From Saprospiraceae bacterium (GTDB taxonomy: Bacteria > Bacteroidota > Bacteroidia > Chitinophagales > Saprospiraceae), in the NCBI GenBank assembly GCA_019638455.1, contig JAHBTU010000004.1, positions 434,001 through 498,000 on the forward strand: a DNA stretch of 64,000 bases, in the 5' to 3' direction. The position numbers and the translations under genes are program-made. The first letter of the stretch is position 1, and every line of letters starts with the position of its first letter. Shown here piece after piece: positions 8,215-17,422 of this stretch. Under the pieces are notes generated by a model that searched no databases, had not been told where the DNA came from, and worked only from the letters and a program-made list of their open reading frames with translations.

Positions 8215-8598
8215 ATCAAAACATGGAAATCAGTTCCAACCCAGCGTTTTTGCTGAGTGTGATTGACGATTTTCCTATCTCGTTCGATTGTTCGTTATTC
8301 ATACGCGAATCAAGGGTCAAAAAAACAGTTTGAAGAACAGGCCGAGCGAGGTGACAACTCGAAGCCACCCCTCATTAGATCGCTCAAAATGAAAGTGGCA
8401 TTTTTTTCAACTCTTGATTCGCATTCCTCACTTTGCCCTATTAAAGCGCTTTCATAAGCAGGATTTCGTCGAAGGGCGCCTCCATGTCCCGGATTTAGAG
8501 AAAAAGCAAAACAATTTTCACCCAAACCTTTTGTTTCAAACTCGTATAAAAACCGTTCTTTTGCAACGCGCAATTGATTGGAAGCCAAACGCAATAAT
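8215..8598. other. Gene-free stretch with an inverted repeat and helicase promoter
   Basis: Perfect 10-bp arms GCGAATCAAG (8305-8314) and CTTGATTCGC (8413-8422) enclose about 100 bp with no recognised content. A near-consensus -7 box TTCTTTTG lies at 8556-8563, with TTTG at 8529-8532 as a possible -33 element. These probably drive the large helicase gene. No convincing coding sequence was found. Confidence 0.5.
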
Positions 8599-11500
8599 AT
8601 GTCTGAAATCGAAATTCCTGCCGCATCCCCCGTTGAAGTGAAATCTGTGGCCATGCCTTCTTACAGTGGCGAAGCCCTTGAGTGGCTTTCCGCCCTGCCC
8701 AACGAGCCAATAAAAGCAGACCTCACAGCCATTGATGCCGATTTGGCCATCCGGTGCATCCACGAGATGGTGGAGGGGCGCAAATTCGATTTTACGGTAC
8801 AGGCCAATTTCCCTGCTGGCGAGTGGCTCAATCATTTTTACTTCGAGGCTCGCAACCGGGAAAAAGTGTTTGGCACCAAAAACCTCGGCATCGGCTACCC
8901 ATTCGTCATGGCGAGGCTGGGCGGCTATCATGTAGCGGCACCGCTGTTCGTCTGGCAGATTTCGTTGGAGCCACACTCGCAACACGTTGACCAATGGTCG
9001 GTACATCGAGGCGAAGGGCATTTCGTGGTGCCCAACTATCCCTTTTTCCACCTGCTTGATGCGCTGAACGGCACGGACTTCTCTCGGCGAGCGCAACAGA
9101 TGGCCGAAGCCAAAAGCGTGAGTTCCAAGACGTTCGACGACCTCTGCGAGGGCATACGCCTCATGCTTGGCCTCGTGGAGGATGGCTTGCCGCTTAGCAT
9201 TCAGCCATTCCCCTCCAATGGCACTGCGAAGACCATCATCACCGAAGGACGGCTGCTTTGGTCGGCAGTGGCAGGCATTTTCCCCACCCTGCCGCGCACC
9301 ACCGTGACCACCCCGCCTTCCGTCGCGCCCGATTTGCCAGCCGATGCCGCCGATTGGAAACACACCTTCACCATGTTGCCCCTCGACCCGTCGCAACGCT
9401 CGGTATTGCACGCCGTGCAGCACAACGCGCTCACCGTGGTGGAAGGCACGTCGGGCACCGGCAAAACCTACCTCATATCGGCGCTGGTGATGAACGCCCT
9501 GTCGCACGGCAAAAAGTGTCTCGTGGTGTCCAAGAGCATCAACGCGCTGCGGCGGGCACAGAAATTCCTGTTGGAAAAAGGGTTCGGCGACGTGTCTTTT
9601 GTGCTGCGCGACATCGCGGGCGACCAGCTCATGTTGGCCGATATGTTGCGTGCCGCCTCTGAAAACAAAAACAAAGCACTCTACGACGAGGAGCTTTTCA
9701 AAGCCGTCATCAATAAAACGCAACGCGAACAGCGCAAACTCGACGATGCTTGGGAAGAATTGCACGCGCCGCTTTTTGGCGAAATGTCCTTTACGGAAAC
9801 GGTCGGGAAATTCCTCCGCGCCAACCGCATGGAGGGCAAAGAGCTGCTGCTCAGCCACCTGAACCCGCAAGATTTTGAGTTTTCAAAAAGCGAATACAAC
9901 GGCATCGTGGAAGCCATATACGCCAGCGAGCCGCTGTTTCGCCGTTTCCCCACATTGAACCACCCATTGAGGCGGCTCAACAACTCGGTGTTCCTCAGCC
10001 AGGATGCCGACAAGGGGCTGGCTTGGACGGAAACCCTCGTGAAGGCCATGCTTGCCAAAGCAACGGCGCTTCACCATCGGTACATCTCCAAGACCAACGA
10101 CTACTCTGAAAGCCTGCTCGACCACTATGAGCAGTATTACACCGAACTGGCGGCCTACGTCAAACGCATTCGCGATGGCCTGGAAGATGGGGTGAATCGC
10201 TTCGGAAGCGAGTTTGAAAAGCCGATTTCGGTGTCGGAAAAACTATACGGCGTGTTCAGCGACCGCTACAAGGAAATCGTGGCGGCCAAAGAAAAAATCG
10301 GTGTCACTTTCGATGAAATGCGTCGCGCCTACGGCCTTCGCAAACATTTTGAGTTCGACTTCCCCAGCTACCTCGACAACAAAAACATCAAAAAAATCTC
10401 CGAGCTCACCAAAGACTTCGAGGCATCGCTCCGAATGTGGCGCAAGCGCATCCCCGCAGCCGTGCGCGAAGACGTGCGCCGACTCAACGGCAAAAGCATA
10501 CAAGCCGACCTTGACTTCCGCGAGCAAGTGAAGGAATTGGAATACGCGATGGACGTGTTTTTGGAAGAATTCAACGCAACGGGGTTGTACCAAGATGCAT
10601 TGAAACACGAGATGCTGACAATTCCGAAACGGCAAGAGTTTTTGGAGGAGGTCATCGCGCGTTTGGAAGACACGCAGTTCTACCTGCGCGATTTCGAGGA
10701 CTTCCATATTTGGCAGAAACACTGGCTCGCGCTGCGCCCCGCAGAGCAAAAAGTGGTGCGAGCCTTGTGCAAAATCAAGCCGAACAATTGGCTTGCCGCA
10801 TTCGAAAGTTGGTATTTGCACCACCTGCTGCAAAACGAGTTCAACCCCGGCATGGTGTGGGACGACGATACGCTGACCAATTTTGGCAGCCACCTCCGCG
10901 AATTGCGTGAGTTGCTCCCCTACCAAATCAGCGCCCTATGGCAAAATCGCAAAAACAAGGCGCTGCGCGGGCTGCGCTCTGCCGACGGCAAAGCATTCAA
11001 GACTTGGTTTGGCAAAGACAACCGCACCCTTACCGCCGCGCACAAGCCCGAAGAGCTGTTCCAAAAATACATCCAGCCCTTGACCGAGACGCTGCCTGTG
11101 CTGCTCGTGACCCCGCAAGTGGCACTCGACGTGGTACAGCTATCAGGCATGACCTTCGACCTCGTGCTGGTGGACGAAGCACACAACATCCCGAAACAGG
11201 AGTGCTACCACCTGTTCCAGATGTCGAAAAATCTCGTAGTGCTCGGCGACTCGAAACAAGACATGACCCCGCAAGCGGAAGACGATTTTCTCGAATTTTG
11301 CAAGGGCATCGGCGCAAAAGACCATCACCTCGAATACCAACACCAAGACAGCCCCGAAGAGTGGGTGCGATTCAACAAAATCGCCTTCGACACGCCTTAC
11401 AAGCGTCTGCCGTCAGGTAGAGCCGCCCGCGAGGCCACCGTCGTGGCCAATGTGGAAGGCCGCTACGACGAAAACACCCGCACCAACGAGGCTGAAGCCC

Positions 11501-12375
11501 GCCAAATCATTGATTGGCTCAACCTGATAGAACCAACCGCCGCCCGCAGCACCTACCCGGTGGTGGGCATCGCTTGCTCCACCGTGGAGCAGCGCGACCT
11601 TATCGCGGGCCAATTGCTCAAAATCCGTCAGCGCAAGCAACCGGGTTTTGAGAAGATACAGCAAATGCTGCTCAGTGGGCTGGGAGTGTACCAATTCGCC
11701 GAGCTGCAAGGTCAGCATGTGGATGTTTTGCTCATCTCGCTCGTGCACGGAACCACCAACGCACAAGGGGCGCTCACGCGGGATTTGCACTTCTGGAACA
11801 CACAGCAAGGCCTCAACCAACTCCACATCGTGCTCACCCGCGCCACACAAAAACTGTTCATCGCACACTCCATCCCGCTGGGACTATATGCCGTGCTGGC
11901 CGCCGACAAAAATTTCCTCGGCACCTGCATCCTCTCGCACCTCGTCACTTTCGCCGATTACCTTCAACAAGGCGACTCGGATGCAGCCGAGGAGCAACTG
12001 CAAAAAATGAAGGTGCTGCTCAATTATGCGGAGTCCTACTACCCGTTCTCCGTCTTCATGGAAGAAGTGGAAATGGCGCTGCGACCCTATTTTGAATCCA
12101 GTCAGATGCGGCGCAACATGCAAGCGGCGGGCATGAGGGTGCCGCTATACTTGCAAGCCAAAAACGACAAGGAGCAAAGCAGCGTCCTGCTGTTCGACGG
12201 GGTGCTGGCCCCCTCCGCGATGCCTTCTTACGAGTGGGAGGATAAGATAAGGAGCTACTTCCGCCGCAACAAAATAGAGGCCGTGCCAGTGCTCTCCGCG
12301 CAGTGGTGGAAAAGCCCACGGCAGGAAGCGCGGCGCTTGGCGAGTCGTTTGCTGAAAAAGGGGGGAGCTGCGTAG
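8599..12375 (+). CDS. Large superfamily 1 (DNA2/UPF1-like) helicase with possible Vsr-like C-terminus
   Basis: A 1258-residue protein. Walker A GTSGTGKT lies near residue 285 and the Walker B/DEAH box (LVLVDEAHN) near 859. After it come the motif III stretch VVLGDSKQD and the C-terminal helicase motif HIVLTRATQKL near 1075, so it has both RecA lobes of an AAA_11/AAA_12 SF1B helicase. The first 280 residues and the roughly 560-residue Lys/Glu-rich helical insertion between motifs I and II match nothing I recognise. The last 60 residues (FDG, then IRSYFRRN, then SAQWWKSPRQEARRL) resemble the Vsr/MTES_1575-type nuclease tail of large DUF4011-like helicases, but key acidic residues are uncertain. 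ATG 8599 is preferred over TTG 8578. It stands alone beside repeat and IS DNA. Confidence 0.8.
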   Translation: MSEIEIPAASPVEVKSVAMPSYSGEALEWLSALPNEPIKADLTAIDADLAIRCIHEMVEGRKFDFTVQANFPAGEWLNHFYFEARNREKVFGTKNLGIGYPFVMARLGGYHVAAPLFVWQISLEPHSQHVDQWSVHRGEGHFVVPNYPFFHLLDALNGTDFSRRAQQMAEAKSVSSKTFDDLCEGIRLMLGLVEDGLPLSIQPFPSNGTAKTIITEGRLLWSAVAGIFPTLPRTTVTTPPSVAPDLPADAADWKHTFTMLPLDPSQRSVLHAVQHNALTVVEGTSGTGKTYLISALVMNALSHGKKCLVVSKSINALRRAQKFLLEKGFGDVSFVLRDIAGDQLMLADMLRAASENKNKALYDEELFKAVINKTQREQRKLDDAWEELHAPLFGEMSFTETVGKFLRANRMEGKELLLSHLNPQDFEFSKSEYNGIVEAIYASEPLFRRFPTLNHPLRRLNNSVFLSQDADKGLAWTETLVKAMLAKATALHHRYISKTNDYSESLLDHYEQYYTELAAYVKRIRDGLEDGVNRFGSEFEKPISVSEKLYGVFSDRYKEIVAAKEKIGVTFDEMRRAYGLRKHFEFDFPSYLDNKNIKKISELTKDFEASLRMWRKRIPAAVREDVRRLNGKSIQADLDFREQVKELEYAMDVFLEEFNATGLYQDALKHEMLTIPKRQEFLEEVIARLEDTQFYLRDFEDFHIWQKHWLALRPAEQKVVRALCKIKPNNWLAAFESWYLHHLLQNEFNPGMVWDDDTLTNFGSHLRELRELLPYQISALWQNRKNKALRGLRSADGKAFKTWFGKDNRTLTAAHKPEELFQKYIQPLTETLPVLLVTPQVALDVVQLSGMTFDLVLVDEAHNIPKQECYHLFQMSKNLVVLGDSKQDMTPQAEDDFLEFCKGIGAKDHHLEYQHQDSPEEWVRFNKIAFDTPYKRLPSGRAAREATVVANVEGRYDENTRTNEAEARQIIDWLNLIEPTAARSTYPVVGIACSTVEQRDLIAGQLLKIRQRKQPGFEKIQQMLLSGLGVYQFAELQGQHVDVLLISLVHGTTNAQGALTRDLHFWNTQQGLNQLHIVLTRATQKLFIAHSIPLGLYAVLAADKNFLGTCILSHLVTFADYLQQGDSDAAEEQLQKMKVLLNYAESYYPFSVFMEEVEMALRPYFESSQMRRNMQAAGMRVPLYLQAKNDKEQSSVLLFDGVLAPSAMPSYEWEDKIRSYFRRNKIEAVPVLSAQWWKSPRQEARRLASRLLKKGGAA

Positions 12376-12445
12376 GCATGGCACGAGTCCCGACAGAAAA
12401 ATTTTGACTCTTCGTGACTTCATTCGGACAAACACAACACACATC

Positions 12446-12625
12446 TATACTCAACGCAAATCAGCCCCGTCCGCTTCACTTGGCCGGGCAAACCCCTGAG
12501 TACAGGTTCTGACAAGGTGGTTTTGAACGAACGGTGCTCGCAATCCTTTGGAAATCATGCAAATCAATCAGTGGCATCCCTGCCTTGCCAACGGGCAGAT
12601 TCAAATCCTCTTTAATCTGGGTATA
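12446..12625. repeat. 180-bp dispersed repeat, copy 2
   Basis: TATA-to-TATA unit of exactly 180 bp, near-identical to copies 1, 3 and 4. It lies 70 bp after the helicase stop codon and 107 bp before copy 3 in the same orientation. Confidence 0.9.
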
Positions 12626-12732
12626 TCATCATGAAACCGTTCGTTTCAACGAGCGGTCAGGAATGCCCGCCCATCACATCTATCTTCTTTACATGACATC
12701 ACTCCACAACATCTTGAAGATGCGATGTCATG

Positions 12733-12908
12733 TATACTCAACGCAAATCAGCCCCGTCCGCTTTACTTGGCCGGGCAATCCCCTGAGTACAGGTTCTGAC
12801 AAGGTGGTTTTGAACGAACGGTGCTCGCAATCCTTTGGAAATCACACAAATCAATCAAGGAAATCCCTGCCTTGCCAACGGGCAGGTTCAAATCCTCTTT
12901 AATCTGGG
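12733..12908. repeat. 180-bp dispersed repeat, copy 3 (interrupted by the IS)
   Basis: Matches the other copies up to TCTGGG at 12903-12908. The remaining TATA is found after the IS at 14147-14150. Removing the IS and one TCTGGG duplicate restores a 180-bp copy. Confidence 0.9.
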
Positions 12909-14140
12909 TTTTCAGGGGGTACACATTTTTTCAAGTAAAAACCCAGTCAAAGTTCTTTGACAAATCAGAAAAGAAATCTAAGGCGATGTGAAAGGCTTCG
13001 TCCCAACACTTTTGGGCCAGATGGATAGGCCCCATTTTTTCGATTTTATCCTTTCGGAGGAATGTTTTGAGTTTGCCGACGGGGCAATAGTGTTTGACGA
13101 AACAGCCCAGGCAAAAGGTCAGGACAAACGCCGTGGCGACGATCAAGATCAGTTTGGCGATTCTGTCGGCATCCTTGATTTGGGTCTTGTGGAGTTGAAA
13201 CCCCTTTGATTTGAGGTTTTTGAACATGGTCTCTATCTTGAACCGCTTTCGGTAGTAAGAGCAGGCCATGTCTCCCACATCCATGTTGGTGAGCAGGAAA
13301 ATAGGTTTGTCGAAGCCTTTTTCGTGCCAGCACACGGCGTTGATGCCGTCCACGGCATCGGGCACAAACACCGCCCGCTCGCCCTTGGCGGGCGACAGGG
13401 CATCCATGCGCGCCGTTTCGCCGCCACAGTCCACCACCCGGTCGCAGGAAGTGCGCAGGACAAACTCCCAGTGCTGGTCGGCGCACCATCGGCGCAATTG
13501 CTGCCCGTCGAACTCGCCGTCGCCCAAGAGTACCTTGCGGCAACCCTCGGGTACTATGGGCAGCAGCGTGTGCAGCAGGTCCAAGTGCATTTGTTCGGGA
13601 AAGTGCCCCTTTTCCCCCTCCTTGACCAGCCAAACGAGCGGCAGGGCAAAGCCCCCGCACAAAACCGAGAGCATCAGGCTGCTGTGCTTGGTGCCCGTTT
13701 GGCTGCCATCGATGACGAAAACCAACTCGCCCCCCTTGGCCGCCATGCCCAAAAAGCGTTTCGCCAACGGCAGGAAGAACAACTGCCAGTCCACCCATTT
13801 GTTCCCAAGCCAGCGCTTCGCCTCTTGCAGCAGGCTGTTCTTGTTGCCCGTACCCTCGCCGTGCCGGGGCTGGCTCATGCCCTCCACCGCGCACGACTTG
13901 CTCTTCATGCAGCCGTGGACGAGGCTCGCCATCGTCTGAAGGCGGCGCAGGTGGTTGCCTCGGGGTGCAACTTCACTGGTCTTTGCCAGAAAATCCACAA
14001 TATCTTTGTAGGCGCTTTTGCGCATAAGGAAGGGGGGGATTGTTGTGTCAGAAGCCACAAAACTCCCCTTCTGTTTTCTTTTCCGTTTGTCAAAGAACTA
14101 CTCCTGTTTTCTTTGGACTAAAATGTGTACCCCCTGAAAA
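12909..14140 (-). mobile_element. IS4-type insertion sequence, 1232 bp, with inverted ends and target duplication
   Basis: Left end TTTTCAGGGGGTACACAT (12909-12926) is the exact inverse of the right end (14123-14140). Identity continues to 21 bp, and GTTCTTTGACAAA recurs further inside both ends. The element is flanked by the direct repeat TCTGGG (12903-12908 and 14141-14146). The flank allows a reading of 6 to 8 bp for the duplication because of adjacent A/T identity. It carries one minus-strand transposase gene. The intact gene and ends suggest a fairly recent insertion. Confidence 0.93.
12931..14058 (-). CDS. IS4-family DDE transposase
   Basis: A 375-residue transposase that would cut and join the IS ends. 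The DDE residues lie in the expected contexts: Asp in FVIDGSQTG, Asp in LLGDGEFDG, and Glu in the signature YYRKRFKIETMFKNLK, the Y-(2)-R-(3)-E-(6)-K pattern of the IS4 family. The C-terminal region is hydrophobic and helical. The GTG start at 14058 is taken here. ATG at 14025 (MRKSAYKD) is an equally plausible start giving 364 residues. The frame is uninterrupted, so the element may be active. Confidence 0.92.
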   Translation of the reverse strand: MASDTTIPPFLMRKSAYKDIVDFLAKTSEVAPRGNHLRRLQTMASLVHGCMKSKSCAVEGMSQPRHGEGTGNKNSLLQEAKRWLGNKWVDWQLFFLPLAKRFLGMAAKGGELVFVIDGSQTGTKHSSLMLSVLCGGFALPLVWLVKEGEKGHFPEQMHLDLLHTLLPIVPEGCRKVLLGDGEFDGQQLRRWCADQHWEFVLRTSCDRVVDCGGETARMDALSPAKGERAVFVPDAVDGINAVCWHEKGFDKPIFLLTNMDVGDMACSYYRKRFKIETMFKNLKSKGFQLHKTQIKDADRIAKLILIVATAFVLTFCLGCFVKHYCPVGKLKTFLRKDKIEKMGPIHLAQKCWDEAFHIALDFFSDLSKNFDWVFT

Positions 14141-14171
14141 TCTGGGTATAAAGAAGATAGATGTGATGGGC

Positions 14172-14545
14172 AGAGATGCTTAATCCCCCGAATGAAGTTC
14201 GGAGGTTACAAGGTGATAGATGACTACCCACACGAAATCACGAAGAACCAAAATTTTTTACAGAAAAACATTTCTGTCGGGAGTATGCAGTACCCAAACA
14301 AGTGCCCACTCTTCGCCCGCGTCGGCAAGATTTTCTCTTTTTCCAAAATGGTTTTTCCTTCCTTTGCTCACTCATTGTTCGTGAGCCGAGTGGGGCGCGC
14401 CTGTGCCCATTTTTGACGAAGTTGGTTGAAGTCTTCCTTTTTTATTCTGGAATCAAATTTTCTTTCTTTTTTTGCCAAGCAAATAGGGTTTCACAAAAGC
14501 TGCCGATTCAAATAGTTTTTTCCGAAAACACAATTCAACTCCCGT
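14172..14545. other. Gene-free stretch before the TonB receptor
   Basis: Holds a small hairpin (CCCCCGAATGAAGTTCGGAGG, near 14184), the right arm of the outer inverted repeat and a local palindrome ACAGAAAAACATTTCTGT. The last 150 bp are T-rich. TAGTTTTT near 14512 is a weak -7 candidate for the receptor gene. No coding sequence supported. Confidence 0.45.
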
Positions 14546-17362
14546 ATGAAGCAATTCAACAAAAATTTGATTTTCAGCCTATTGTGGTTGTTCCTCAGCA
14601 GCGCCGTTCTGACCGCGCAAGTCACCATTCGTGGCAAGGTGGTGGATGGCGAAACGGGCGAGGAACTGATAGGCGCGGCGGTGACCTATGTAGGCGGTGG
14701 TGGAGGCACCATCACTGACTACAACGGTGAATTCACCTTGAAACCCGACGCCCTGCCAGTGACGCTCAAAATCTCGTACACAGGCTACAACACGCAAGAA
14801 GTCCAGGTCGCCAGCACCAGCCAGCGCATCTTGGTGCGACTGCAAACGGGGGCCATACTCATCGAGGAAACGGTGATAAAAGGCCAGCGCATCGACGACA
14901 AACAAAAGGCCGCCCCGCTCACGGTAGAAAAACTCGATGCCATCGCCATCAAGGATGCGGCATCTTTCACCTTTTACAACAGCCTTGGCAACCTGAAAGG
15001 CGTGGACCTGACCACCGCCTCGCTTGGATTCACCATCATCAACACGCGAGGCTTCAACTCGACCAGCCCGGTGCGTTCCCTGCAAATCATTGACGGGGTG
15101 GACAATCAGGCCCCGGGCCTCAACTTTTCTTTGGGCAATTTTTTAGGCTCCAGCGATTTGGATGTGAATAGCGTTGACCTCGTACAAGGTGCCAGTTCTG
15201 CCTTTTATGGCCCCAATGCTTTTAACGGGGTGATTTCGATGGAGACCAAAAACCCATTTCTCAACAAAGGTTTGGCAGTGTCGTTCAAGACGGGCGAACG
15301 CGCTCTTTTTGAAACAGCCCTGCGCTGGGCCGGAGCAGTGAAAAACAAAGAAGGCAAGGACTGGCTTGCCACCAAAATCAACCTTTTCTACTTACGAGCC
15401 AACGACTGGGAAGCAGACAACTACGACCCAGTGACGGGCACAGAGTCAGGCGGCTTTTTTTACACCACCGCACAAAACCCGGGGCGTTACGATGCGGTGA
15501 ATATCTATGGTGACGAATACCAGCCTCGTTTTGATGGCACTGGCAGCAGCTGGTGGAACAATACCCGCGCCGGCCTCGGTATCTATCACCGCACTGGCTA
15601 CCGCGAAGTGGATTTGGTGGATTACAACACGCGCAACATCAAGACCAACGCGGCTTTCCATTTCCGCACCAAACCGTCGCAGGACTTTGAATCGCCCGAA
15701 CTGATTCTCTCTTCGAGTTTTGGCTCTGGCACGACGGTGTATCAAGGTGACAACCGATTCAGCCTCCGCGACATTTTGTTTTTTCAAAATCGCATCGAGT
15801 TTCGCAAGCGCGACAAGTATTTCATAAGGGCTTATGCGACCAACGAGGATGCCGGCAACTCCTTCGACCCTTATTTCACCGCCTTGCGCCTCCAAGAAGC
15901 CTCAAAATCGAACGAGCAGTGGGCCAACGACTACGAGCGATACTGGACGGCTGCCAACCTCGGGTACATCTATTTCAATCGTATGCTCCCTTTGGACTAC
16001 CCGGAGGTAGGGGATAGCCTTGGGCTTTCGCAGTGGTTGCAGACCTACCGCGACTCGATGGCTTATTGGCATGGTCTTGCCGAAAATTTTGCCAACGTCG
16101 GCAACCCTGTAGGCTCTTTCCCCACAAAGGACTTCTTCGAGCCGGGCACACAACGCTTCGACTCGCTTTTCAACGCCATCACCTCGCGCAAATCCACGAA
16201 CGCGGAGGGCGGCACGCGCTTTTTTGACAAGTCGGCGCTCTACCATGTGCATGGCGAGTATAATTTCTCCTTCTCTTTCCTCGACAAATGGGTGCTGGGC
16301 GCGAACGGCCGAATGTATCGCCCCAATTCGGAAGGCACCATTTTCAAAGACACGGCGGGCACCCGCATCACAAACAGAGAAGTGGGGGCTTACACGGGCG
16401 TGGAACATACTTTGGGGAAATTCAAGTTGAGCGGAGCCTTTCGACTCGACAAAAACGAGAACTTCAAATTGGTGCATACGGAGGCCGCCTCGGTGGTCTG
16501 GAACCCCAAGCCCAACACGTTCCTGCGGGCTTCGTTTTCCAGCGCCATCCGAAACCCCACGCTGTCCGACCAATACCTCAACCTGAACGTCGGTCGGGCA
16601 CGCTTGGTAGGCAATCTTGAAGGCTTTGACAGCCTTATTACGCTGGAATCGCTGCAAGAGTACAGACGCCTGCCGGGAGGGAGCATCTCTTTGTTGCAAT
16701 ACTTCAATGTGGCTCCCATCCAACCCGAAAAGGTGAAAACCCTTGAAGCAGGCATTAGGACCACCTTGTTTGAAAAATTGTATGTGGACGCAGGTTACTA
16801 TTACAGTTTCTACGACGATTTCATAGGGTTCAACATCGGGGTGGACCTGCCCATCGGGTTCTTTGGGCCAGAGTTCAACCGCTTGCAAATCTACCGCGTG
16901 GCAGCCAACTCCATCAACATGGTGACCACGCAAGGAGTAGCCATCGGGTTCAACTACTATTTTGCGCGGTATTTCATGGCGCAGGCCAACTACTCATGGA
17001 ATCGCCTCAATTCACAGATAGACGACCCCATCATTCCGGCCTTCAACACGCCAGAGCATAAGTATAATGTGGGCGTATCGGCTCGTGACCTGCCAGCAGG
17101 CCGCCGCAACGTCTGGGGTTTCAATGTGCTGTACAAATGGATTCAGGGCTTTATCTTTGAAGGCTCCCCGCAATTCACGGGTTTCATCCCAACATACGAT
17201 TTGATGGATGCACAGGTGAACTACACATGGACACGCATGAACACGACTTTCAAAATTGGCGCATCGAACGTGCTGAACAACAAGCAGTTTCAGACCTACG
17301 GCGGGCCGCGCATCGGGCGCATGGCCTACCTGAGCATACTCTACGACTTTCGCAAAAAATAA
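14546..17362 (+). CDS. TonB-dependent outer-membrane receptor
   Basis: A 938-residue protein starting MKQFNKNLIF, with a signal peptide ending near LTAQ. A CarboxypepD_reg-like Ig domain follows (residues about 25-105: GKVVDGETGEELIGA, YNGEFTL), then a plug domain (NTRGFNSTSPVRSLQIIDG, VDLVQGASSAFYGPNAFNGVI) and a 22-strand-type barrel ending in an aromatic-rich strand (LSILYDFRKK). Such receptors import substrates across the outer membrane using TonB/ExbBD energy. It is shorter than SusC proteins and has no SusD partner next to it, so the substrate is open. The next gene is a secreted hydrolase-like protein 60 bp downstream, possibly cotranscribed. Confidence 0.92.
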   Translation: MKQFNKNLIFSLLWLFLSSAVLTAQVTIRGKVVDGETGEELIGAAVTYVGGGGGTITDYNGEFTLKPDALPVTLKISYTGYNTQEVQVASTSQRILVRLQTGAILIEETVIKGQRIDDKQKAAPLTVEKLDAIAIKDAASFTFYNSLGNLKGVDLTTASLGFTIINTRGFNSTSPVRSLQIIDGVDNQAPGLNFSLGNFLGSSDLDVNSVDLVQGASSAFYGPNAFNGVISMETKNPFLNKGLAVSFKTGERALFETALRWAGAVKNKEGKDWLATKINLFYLRANDWEADNYDPVTGTESGGFFYTTAQNPGRYDAVNIYGDEYQPRFDGTGSSWWNNTRAGLGIYHRTGYREVDLVDYNTRNIKTNAAFHFRTKPSQDFESPELILSSSFGSGTTVYQGDNRFSLRDILFFQNRIEFRKRDKYFIRAYATNEDAGNSFDPYFTALRLQEASKSNEQWANDYERYWTAANLGYIYFNRMLPLDYPEVGDSLGLSQWLQTYRDSMAYWHGLAENFANVGNPVGSFPTKDFFEPGTQRFDSLFNAITSRKSTNAEGGTRFFDKSALYHVHGEYNFSFSFLDKWVLGANGRMYRPNSEGTIFKDTAGTRITNREVGAYTGVEHTLGKFKLSGAFRLDKNENFKLVHTEAASVVWNPKPNTFLRASFSSAIRNPTLSDQYLNLNVGRARLVGNLEGFDSLITLESLQEYRRLPGGSISLLQYFNVAPIQPEKVKTLEAGIRTTLFEKLYVDAGYYYSFYDDFIGFNIGVDLPIGFFGPEFNRLQIYRVAANSINMVTTQGVAIGFNYYFARYFMAQANYSWNRLNSQIDDPIIPAFNTPEHKYNVGVSARDLPAGRRNVWGFNVLYKWIQGFIFEGSPQFTGFIPTYDLMDAQVNYTWTRMNTTFKIGASNVLNNKQFQTYGGPRIGRMAYLSILYDFRKK

Positions 17363-17422
17363 AATGTTCTAACTATCATTCCTTTGCACAACAACAACAA
17401 CATCAACTAAAATCGCCTTTCC

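Larger units (their letters stand above)
12669..14171. repeat. Perfect 23-bp inverted arms around copy 3 and the IS
   Basis: Bases 12669-12691 are the exact reverse complement of 14149-14171 (right arm begins TAAAGAAGATAGATG). Just inside the left arm a second small palindrome occurs, ACATGACATC (12691-12700) with GATGTCATGT (12724-12733), immediately before copy 3. Confidence 0.85.
12388..14282. repeat. Outer imperfect inverted arms around the nested repeat/IS region
   Basis: TCCCGACAGAAA at 12388-12399 is inverted at 14271-14282 (TTTCTGTCGGGA). Further inward TTCGTGA (12411) matches TCACGAA (14238-14244), so arms of about 40-50 bp with gaps enclose repeat copies 2 and 3 and the insertion sequence. 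Confidence 0.6.

Noticed and set aside
8536..9870. Long minus-strand open frame opposite the helicase gene
   Set aside because: It mirrors a strongly coding plus-strand gene, is His/Gly/Val-rich as antisense frames usually are, and shows no family motif.
12534..12902. Plus-strand frame across repeat copies 2 and 3
   Set aside because: Made of repeat DNA and palindromes with no conserved protein sense.
13324..14121. Plus-strand frame opposite the transposase
   Set aside because: Antisense of a complete DDE transposase, running through the IS end.
15902..16933. Minus-strand frame opposite the TonB receptor
   Set aside because: The plus-strand receptor is unambiguous and the antisense product lacks any signature.
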